Assembly: GCF_918797505.1 (NCBI RefSeq)
Contig: NC_092801.1
Span: 25,016,477 to 25,080,476, forward strand
Origin: Bemisia tabaci
Taxonomy: Eukaryota; Arthropoda; Insecta; Hemiptera; Aleyrodidae
Direction: 5' to 3'
Length of the DNA stretch: 64,000 nucleotides
Below are positions 55,633 to 64,000 of the stretch, one piece after another. Every line of letters starts with the position of its first letter. The stretch's first letter is position 1. A program made the translations under genes and the position numbers. The notes beneath the pieces were generated by a model. The model was not told the DNA's origin. It was given only the letters and a program-made list of their open reading frames with translations, and did no database searches.

Positions 55633-55731
55633 CGAGGAAATACATCCGAATAGGAAGGAACCTGTTCTCAAGGAGAGACAGAAGCAAGAGTCCAATTTCA
55701 GAAGGTATGGGATTTTCACTCTCAGGACCAT
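55633..55731 (-). CDS. Exon 1 of small multi-pass membrane protein gene
   Basis: From ATG at 55,731 there are 33 codons to TCG|GTGAGT, phase 0. The peptide has a short basic N-terminus, then CFCLSLRTGSFLFGCISS. Cysteines followed by a (L/V)RTG motif at the start of the first membrane helix are a hallmark of LAPTM4/DUF4728-type proteins, which sit in endosomal or other inner membranes and have no known enzyme activity. The assembled five exons give about 168 residues with three predicted helices. Confidence 0.65.
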
Positions 55732-56147
55732 CTTGGAAAGATATGAACCTTACCTACGCGATCCTGTGGTTGAAACATAAACATTAATTTCGGACATTGC
55801 TGGATTACATTGTAATAGACCCTGATTTGGATGGTATCGAATCTCGGATTCCGGGCTTGTCTATATGGGGGCGTAGCGTAGCTCTAAACTGGAAATGACC
55901 ATCAACTTCCAAAATACGGGGAATGCTAATATCTGCGATAATTGAAAGAAAAGGACGGGGGTCAGTCGAGCCTAACGTAATTTTTAAAGAGGGGGGGGGG
56001 GGGGGTAAAGTATGTCTTACGGTGCCTTACGAGGGGGGAGAGTCTAAAAATGGGAAAACGTGCCTTACGTCATTTATGGATGGCCCCTATGCAGAAAGGT
56101 GATGCAGAAAAGTTTAAAAATGTGCTCTGCGGGACCTTTTGTTTTCT

Positions 56148-56189
<42 letters not shown>

Positions 56190-58384
56190 CAAAAGTTTAA
56201 CTATTAAAGTCCGAGAGTGAAAAAGTTGCTGTCTTTTAGTCTTCACGTCGCCTGGGGTTACTTTTTGTCACTGTTATCTTCTGTTTTGAAATGATCAGGG
56301 CAAATTCTCGGAAAATGTCGAGAGAAGCTGTTGTTTGGCTTCAAAAATAAAATAAATAAACCAAAACGGAACATACATGACGGTGTGCAACATTAAAATC
56401 GGGGGAAAAGCGGGGTTTTCGCGCGCAGTTATTCAATACTTGACTCCAATCATGGAAAGCGCTCTTGATACAACTATTTCACCACGGGGGATGTCCATAT
56501 TGCCGCTAGCTAGATTGAAGGCGTTCTGTGCTGTCATGATGGCTCGGCCACACTGCGCTTGCAAACGCGGCGTTGACAGCGGCGCAAAACTAGAACATCG
56601 CTTCGACATTCTCAGCCTGCTTTCAATTTCTATCATAGTTTAACGCAACATATGAGTCATACTTGCAAAATTTCGGATCATCGCAAACACTTTTTTTTTT
56701 AATTTCAAAAAATTAAATCTAATAAGGAAACCGATAGTTATAAATCCCGTAGTTTTCGGGACATTGATATTGAATTCTCGCAATTTGTCACTTATAACAA
56801 GCAGAAACGAAGCGAGAAACTATTCGAACTCCGGAGTAGGTATGTACTATCACGCGAAATTGAAGGAATATCATAAGTTTTCGCCCATCTTAAGTAACAG
56901 ATATTTATGAGTTTTATGCGCTCATCTATGTAGTCTTAATTGAGTCGGAAATTCGCGTGTATGCCACGATATTGATGTGAATAACGCGAAATAGAGAATT
57001 TGCAGGTGTCTGAAATTTGATGATCTTCGTGTTTAAGTTGAAATCACTGAGTGAACTGAACACGAGGATACCCTTGGTTCATGAATTGAACAATTATTGG
57101 AGAAGCTATGACAAAATTATCTAATCTGCTAAAATACATGCATTAAAATGGGGAATGCCGCCAGATGACGTCACTAGGCGGTACATTTTCTCAATTTTAA
57201 ATTTATTTGTATGTATTTTCCCATATCAGAAAAAAATTATAAAAAAATACCATGTAATCAGCTCTTTAAGCACTTTCATATGAAGCAATAAAAAATGTCA
57301 TGCAAATTCTCCATTATAATGATCTTAGGATGCGCTGGGAACACGGCGTATTTGCCATGATATCGTGGTGATAATCGCGTAATTTCTATTTTTTTCTTTT
57401 TTTTTTACAAAACCCCTGGAAAAATCACGCATTTTTCGCGAAGATGCAGTTGGAAAAATCCCGCTTTTTCCGCGATGTAGACGAAAAACCCGTCATTGCT
57501 AAGAATTGAATGAAACCTCTGGTTAAATTCCGTAATTTTCGCGGCTCCAACTCACTAGCAAACTTTGAACTGACGCAAAAATAATAAATCTCTGTGAGCA
57601 TTACAAACTTTTGATTGGATATTGTCGATTATTATAATCATCATTTGATCTCACTGCAGAACGGACCAAGATAGCAGCTTTAATCAGTACATTACTAATG
57701 TCTGCATTTTTATCAAACCAGTGCGTCTCCTCAATTTTGAAAAAAGTAAATAAAAATTAAGAAATAAAATTTGTAGCTGATCCTAATCACATGCAGTGAT
57801 TGCTAATGGGTGGGGCTCTGCTAGTAAGTATGATAGGGAAAAATGGCTCAGCCTTAACTTAGCCCAATCTCCCCCTCTTTTAATCCACATTAATATTTTT
57901 ATGGTGAAATTGCAGAAATGCTTATTTTGGTTTGCGGCGTTGCAGACTTCCTGTCATAATTTATTTTCTACATGAAAAACTAGAGCACCTGTATAGCGAG
58001 AGTATAGACAGATGTGAAACTCCGAAAATTCATCAGGCCTTCACCGATGTCTCCGCGAATAAAGTTAGGGCCCAGAAATGCAGCCAACCTATGAATCTCA
58101 ATTATCCAGAGCGCTTTACTAATACAATTGTTACGAACCATCGTCTATAAAGCACGTATTTGACTTACTTGTTGCATAAATGTACTCATTTTTGTGGAAG
58201 AACGCTCATTTATGTACATTCTTAGCCATCTTGGTTAGAATTGGAATGTGCAGACTGGCAGTGAAATTTTGTGCGTTAGAAGTTGGTTAGAAGGGTGGCT
58301 GCACTTTTGGGCCGTAAGCCCTCCATGAACCGATCTGTCGGTACTCTCCCTATACAGGTACTCTATGGAAAACTATCGAACGCA
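55732..58384. other. No supported gene; homopolymers at 55,991 and 56,151
   Basis: A G run (about 55,991-56,004) and a T run of about 40 (56,150-56,189) are the main features. Opposite frames at 56377-56643 read a GC-richer patch without a recognisable domain. A frame at 57932-58150 is likewise unassigned. Confidence 0.35.
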
Positions 58385-58545
58385 TTGGTGGATCTAGCAA
58401 ATTGGCAGCACTGTTTTTCTACATTTAAACATGTGGAAATTTATCGATTTTTGGAGGGGCCAGGTGCCCCGACAAGAATCGATTATTTAACATAGGTTTA
58501 AATGGAAGGAATCCGTTGTTACCAAATTCTTAGATCCGCCCCTCA
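58385..58545. mobile_element. Family K hAT-like MITE copy (old)
   Basis: It begins CATTGGTGGATCTAGCAAAT and ends ATTCTTAGATCCGCCCCTC. Flanks ATCGAACG and ATTGAAGG match at 6 of 8. The interior AATCGATTATTTAACATAGG is shared with the 18.6 kb copy. Confidence 0.65.
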
Positions 58546-59737
58546 TTGAAGGCCATTTTTTTAAAATTTCAGTGATTTTTCTTCTCATTTTAAGAGAAAT
58601 TCTGTGAGAACTCCAGGCCATGCTGGTTCGGTCTTTTTTTAAAAGTAAAGTAGTAGCCAAGATTTCGAAACACCGCAACCCAGATGCGCATTTTTGCAGT
58701 TTCACTGTCGGTTTCGAAGCTATCACAGGGATATATTGCGTGCGGTCTTTCAAAATCTCCGCTCCTATTTTAATATTTTTAAAGAACAACGACTCAACAT
58801 AATTGCTTGGAATTTTCACTTCACACAGAGAAGAAAATTCACTAAAAGTCCCAAGAGTTGACGTTAAGTAGTTTTAAATTTAAAAAAATTTGCACAGCAT
58901 GAAATCTACAACGTTGCAACCCGAGATACGTAGTTTGTAAATTTCACCATCGATATGAATTTTTTCAATTGAAATCTATCCTAAAGTAGGGTTGATGGAA
59001 AATCAGAACACTGCCACTCATTTTTTGCTTTCAATATTCGAGTTAAATTCATGGCCCGTCATAAGTGCCAATGCAATCATTTCACATTAAATTATTTAAA
59101 CAATAAAAAATCGGTTACCAAGTTTTTTAAATGCTACTACCGATAAACTATGATCCTCCTCTCTGTCATTTCTTTCTCTCATCTTCCATCAACGGTTAGG
59201 TAGCCACAATCAATGTAAGGCAAGACACTCCTAAATATATTTGTGTATTTGTCTTAAATATATTTGTGTTTAGTTTAATTTCATACTTACACACCTTGTG
59301 GCTTCGCAGTTTCGCTCACTATGCTCCGGAAAAGCACAGAAGTTTTATGATGCTAAAAACACTCAGACCGTCCTAAAACGCACAGCAATGAACCCTATAG
59401 CGCTTGCTCCTTCACTTAGAACATAATCATTTAATCGGAAAAATATTAGAATCGGAGTGCGAACCAACTGGTATGCCGGATGTTTGTTATCTCAAACATG
59501 TGCTCACTATTTTTAAACACATAATGAGAAAAAAAACCGCGCCTCTGTTGTGCATTATCGATAACTAAAAAATAAATAACGATACCGTTTTGCAGCATCT
59601 ACATACAGTGAAATTTCGCTGTATTTTATTGAGCAATAGCTACCGAGATCTGAGGCGGGAAGCCGAGACTCTATATTTACACGCAAATCCCTGGTTTCGA
59701 ACTCCTGCGTGGTGTTGGAGGGTTCCCATTTAAGATG
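58546..59737. other. No supported gene
   Basis: Opposite short frames at 58487-58819 are partly read from the repeat before it. Nothing else was recognised. Confidence 0.35.
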
Positions 59738-59961
59738 CAGGGTTATTCAAAAGTCACGCACCACTGGCCATGAGAGGGTGGCCAGTAGAAAATTTTTGAG
59801 TTGCACCCCGCCTCCCTCCCCCTGAGATGGTAAAAAACTGGAAAGTAACCTAAAAAAGTTTCCTTTTCAACACGAGGAAAAACGTCACAAACCGCAAATC
59901 GATATCATAATAAATTAGAAGTAAAGTTATGGCCAGTGGTGCGCGACTTCTGAATAACCCT
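59738..59961. repeat. MITE with GGGTTATTC ends, about 224 bp
   Basis: CAGGGTTATTCAAAAGTCAC and CACCACTGGCCAT at the left are mirrored by ATGGCCAGTGGTGCGCGACT and TGAATAACCCT at the right. No target duplication was found. Confidence 0.75.
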
Positions 59962-61035
59962 ATATCTCCGCGAAAATTCAACGGAACCCAACATCCTTGG
60001 CACCCCCATCGTAGCATAGGTTCCCTCTTTTAATGGCAAACTTTTGGGATGATTCATCAACGTCTTAATTAGTAATTGCTAATTAATTGCTGTTTAAAAG
60101 TGGCGGGGGTCCTTGATACTTCCCGCAAAGCAAATCGGGTGCTTGAATCCCATGTTCTTGGAAAAATTTAAAAGACATTCTAATTCTTAAGGTTTTCTTT
60201 TTCTTTTTAGCATTTTTACCAAGTTTCTTCCCTGCTCAAGACCGAAAGAGGAAAAAATACATTGGTCCGAAAATGTTACTAAAATGCGTTAGAAGTTAAA
60301 GTATGTTCAGAGGAAATAAATATTATCATTCTAATTATCAAACCTGTATGTTACAAATTAGGAATATTTTTATTCTGAACAAGTTAAGTAGGTACTCATT
60401 AAATTCCTCAAAAAAGAGGCACTAAAAGTTAGATTTCTTCACATGAGATCCTAGAGATGAAAGCGCTTTTTTTTCTTTTTTTTACCATGTTTTACTAACT
60501 TTTTTCCACTAAATTTACTCTACTCAGGCTCGGGCTGGCCATAAGGCCAATCTGCCATTGGCAGATACGCCCCCTTGGCGCGCCGAAAACGCGCCCCTTT
60601 GGCAGATAGCAAAATAAGAAGAGAAAAAAATTACGACCGAGAATATATGCGGAAAATTTCTTAAATGAGCGGAAGAAGAGAGAGTTAGGAGTAAAGAAAG
60701 GTGATTTTACGCATGATAGTGGTGAACAGAGGTTCAAGAACTACTTTCTGTAGCGTAAACACTTTTCTGTGAAATTTTCACCTTTTTGTTGACGTACAGG
60801 CGCTTTATCATACCCCTCCTTCATTCGTTATGTGTAACTTTCCTAGAGCAGGCGATGGTCGGTTCGATTTTTAGACATACGCGCCCTTTATAGACCTCTT
60901 GAGAGACCTTTAAATATATTTCTTACTTTTCAATGTATGACTATTGATTTGGACATACCATAGCATATCTCGGGCAAACTTAACCTTAATTTATCTCGAA
61001 ATTCAAAAAGAAAAAGAGACACCTAAAGTGTAAAC
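59962..61035. other. No supported gene
   Basis: A short hairpin-rich patch (CTGCCATTGGCAGATACGCC and TTTGGCAGATAGC) sits near 60,560. No coding or repeat structure was otherwise recognised. Confidence 0.35.
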
Positions 61036-61345
61036 GCGATACAACTATTCGCGCAAGATGGATGTCCACATTGCATGTGAAAAATGTAAGACGCGATGGC
61101 GTGAGACCTGAACTCCCCAATGCTCTGCTCTATGCTACTAGTTTGATGCACCATTACGAATAAGATAAACGCAAACGCAAACAAGCACAATATGGAAATA
61201 AAGCGATGGGAAGGGTGAGCGTTAACGACGGCGCAGGGATACAGCTATTTGTACTTGATGGACGTCCGTGCTGCATCTAAAAAATTGAAGGCGCGATGAC
61301 GCGAAACGTGAGCTCTCAATGCTCTGCTATATGCTGTCAATGAGG
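61036..61345 (+). repeat. Direct duplication of about 115 bp, units about 200 bp apart
   Basis: GATACAACTATTCGCGCAAG, GATGGATGTCCACATTGCAT, GACGCGATGGCGTGAGACC and CAATGCTCTGCTCTATGCT reappear about 200 bases later as GATACAGCTATTTGTACTTG, GATGGACGTCCGTGCTGCAT, GGCGCGATGACGCGAAACG and CAATGCTCTGCTATATGCT. Confidence 0.7.
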
Positions 61346-61969
61346 TGTCGCTCAGATTCAGGAGAAAAGTTAAAAAAAGAGGCTCGAATACGTCTTTCCT
61401 GTCTTCGGCTGTGTTGATACTCGTTCTTTCTTCTTTTTTTAGGTTCTTTTCCGATTCTTTCTTAGGATGGATTTGCAGAGCCACGTCTTAAGCTAATGTA
61501 AACTGCAGCACTGGCTCGGTTCTTTTGGAAATAATGGTGCTTGGATGCGTCCAGTGGTTTTAATTTTTTTTTTTTTTAATTTCAGAAGTCTGTCGGTTAC
61601 TTCAGTACGGCCAATTTTGCAATTTTTACTCTGTACGATTAATAATCTTTGAACCTGAAAATAGCGTAAACATATGTGCTGCTTTGCCAAAATTTTCTGA
61701 GCATCTCTCCAGTACGGGATGCCCTACCAGGAAACATCACTTTACGACCCTTTAACCAGCCGAGGGTCTACGCCCTCAGATGCGAGCCAGTCCGACCCTG
61801 ACTCCACTGAAATCTTACACTCATATTCTACATCATCGATATTAGCATCTCTAATAATCATAACTTGGAGTTAGAGTATCAAGAAAAGATGGCAAAATAT
61901 CTGCCCTTAGCTGCGGAAATGAAGCGATTATGGAGCCTGGACATTGTTTGCATCGAGTCCCTTATATCG

Positions 61970-62218
61970 TCACCTTCCAGGCAAAGTATCACAAGCGCCA
62001 TGCGACGTTTGAAAATTTCCGCCGCCATTATATTTTTTTACAGAGAAATTGTTCAACGAAGCTGTCCGAATATTACACCGAATTTTCTTTGTGCTGCCGA
62101 TAAAATTTAGTGAAATTTTCGAACAGATTCAACCAACGATTTCTCAGTGAAAAAATAAAATGGCGGCGGAACTTTTTAAACGTCGCATGGCGCTTGTGAT
62201 ACTTTGCCTGGAAGGTGG
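61970..62218. repeat. Family H palindromic MITE copy
   Basis: TCACCTTCCAGGCAAAGTAT at the left is mirrored by ATACTTTGCCTGGAAGGTGG at the right. TATATCG and CGATATA lie just outside and may be part of the terminal repeat. Confidence 0.8.
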
Positions 62219-63446
62219 CGATATATGTCGGTAACGGGGATAGCTTCAGAAAGTTTCGTTAAACATCCTCAAGACGTTGGAATAGAGAGTTACCTGCTTC
62301 TTTCAATGCAGAAGTCCGTCGTCACAAGCACGTCAAGTATTGTCAGGTCGTTTCTTAATTTCGATTAATTTTTATTAATTTTGCTTTAAAATAAAATTTA
62401 CTTTTCATTCAAGCAAGATATAGTGTGTATTACTGACTTCGGCCTGTGGCCCGTCAGTAATACTCATACCGGAGGTGTTCCCTCTTCCGAATAAAGAAAG
62501 TAAAAAAATTAAAAATTTAAAAAAAAAATAAAAAAAAAGTTGAAAGTTAAAGCTAGATATTTCATAGAGAGAAAATGTGGGATTCAAACCTGTTTGCGAA
62601 GGAAAAGCCGTCTATTCCCCTGAAAATGACCTACAAAGCATTTAAAACAACATTTTGGTGGGAGTGTTGAATGGGGGAATGCGTCCACCATCCAGACTCC
62701 TAGGACTATTCTTTTTGCTACTCCTCTTGCAGCGGCCTTTAAGATTTTGAATGTATGGAAATGTACGTTTTGTGTAAGTGCATCGAAGGAGCCGCACATT
62801 TTACACTCGGTTTAATTGTTGAGACACGTAATTTTGCCTTCTATCACGAGAGACGCAACCCGGGTCACATGCTCGATTTTGGATGAACCCGCAACCGCAA
62901 CCCGCATCTACCGTGTTCCCTTCATTCTCTATAGAGATGACGTCACCTTACACCTTCATGTCTGCGAGGCGAGGCACCATCATGACATCATGATAAGAAT
63001 GATTTGTTTGTAAACAGAAACTGAAAGTAATGTTCCTCAGGTGTACTCACTTTCTCTGTCTCTTTTATTCTTATTTTTTGTGTAATTTACCTCCGGTTTC
63101 AGCATGATTTAGATAGCTCAATTAGCTTCACAATGAAACTATCAAAATGTGTAATATTTCGTGCGCTTAAAGTTAACCTTTCACCATCGTTTTCACTGTG
63201 GAAGCATCACAACCCAATGTAGCATTATCCAAACCGTTATGATTCAGTTTTTAGTGTTCAGTTAGTTGCTTGCCTTCGCAATTTTTCCGACGCTGGAGTC
63301 TTCAGCAAACCACTTAAAATCTTTCAAGATGTGTGTTGGCCCTTTCAGTAAGCTGGGGCATTGGGGTCCAATCGCTGTGATATGTAAGTAAGAGCGTAAC
63401 CATAGATGTAACCTCCAAGAAGTGCTCACATTTATTACTGAGCACT
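62219..63446. other. No supported gene
   Basis: A-rich and mixed sequence. CCCGCAACCGCAACCCG near 62,890 is a small simple repeat. No exon was recognised. Confidence 0.35.
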
Positions 63447-63658
63447 AAGGGGGCTTTTTTTTTATCCGAACTGCAGATGGTAGCAATGGAACGCATCACT
63501 ATTTATCCTGTCCCACTGGCGCGTTCCGGTGAAACGCTTGGACTGCTCTTCCGAGGTGGATTGAGGTTGGTTGAGTCTGCGGTTAGGCGGATTGAACCAG
63601 CCCGAACCACTCCCATTGCGTTCCATGCATTCCTCGGATAAAGAAAAAAAGCCCTTTG
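63447..63658. repeat. Foldback MITE, about 212 bp
   Basis: AAGGGGGCTTTTTTTTTATC is mirrored by GATAAAGAAAAAAAGCCCTTT. ATGGAACGCATCACT and CCATTGCGTTCCAT continue the arms. Confidence 0.7.
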
Positions 63659-63732
63659 GCATACATGGTAAAGTTTAGTGGACAGTCCCATAATTTTTTT
63701 CTTTTTTCAGGAGATGCACAGGAGAGAAGAAC

Positions 63733-63989
63733 TGGACCGCGTTAAACAGAAAGGAACCAAGCCACATCAGCTATCACCAAATTTTATCGGGCGGTTTAAT
63801 TTTTTTCATGAAAATGGTTGTGTGGATTTTTGTGCAAATTTTAGTGAATTTTCTCTCTAATTCAAAGCAAATTCCTTAAAATTTTCAAAGGAATCTGCGC
63901 AGACGTTCTCTCGTAAAAAATTGAAATCTCCCTGTTAAATTTGGCAATAGCTGATGTGGCTTGGTTCCTTTCTGTTTAACGCTGTCCAA
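63733..63989. repeat. Family B palindromic MITE copy
   Basis: TGGACCGCGTTAAACAGAAA at the left is mirrored by TTTCTGTTTAACGCTGTCCA at the right. The arms share AACCAAGCCACATCAGCTAT. Confidence 0.85.
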
Positions 63990-64000
63990 CTATGACCTCC

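Overview
The window is eukaryotic nuclear DNA. It is AT-rich, intron-containing and very densely packed with short palindromic transposons. It has no bacterial gene layout, rRNA or CRISPR array. GT-AG introns full of MITEs, truncated LINEs, a tRNA-derived SINE and Helitron-like ends suggest an arthropod. A sap-feeding hemipteran such as a whitefly is my guess from the style of the repeats, and the sequence does not prove it.

Two protein-coding genes can be assembled by joining exons in frame. The first (41,086-49,763, plus strand) has a 22-codon signal-peptide-like exon, a large exon coding for a six-cysteine region plus low-complexity Ser/Gly and Pro/Gln repeats, and a last exon with two C2H2 zinc fingers. 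The predicted product is about 523 residues. Its two introns are largely made of nested transposons. The second (55,731-51,685, minus strand) is a five-exon gene of about 168 codons for a small multi-pass membrane protein resembling insect LAPTM/DUF4728-type proteins.

Almost everything else is mobile DNA. From left to right: 1-28 kb is a mosaic of at least ten MITE/foldback families (A-L below) with a LINE tail remnant near 5.2 kb and a hAT-like MITE at 11.5 kb. At 28.8-31.1 kb lies a 2.35-kb near-perfect palindrome whose arms hold diverged repeats of about 175 bp. At 32.0-34.1 kb two copies of a hAT-like MITE appear, one carrying a nested pogo-like element at a TA site that is empty in the sister copy. 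At 41-49.5 kb the first gene's introns hold a 2.7-kb hAT-like element with a perfect 8-bp target duplication and a LINE fragment inside it, and a hAT MITE with a SINE inside it. Five places show Helitron-like 3' ends (hairpin followed by CTAG). 55.7-64 kb is mostly unassigned, with scattered MITEs.

Repeat family letters are local labels for this window only. I saw no intact transposase, so all DNA elements here look non-autonomous and the LINE pieces look dead. All identities come from reading the sequence; no database search was run.
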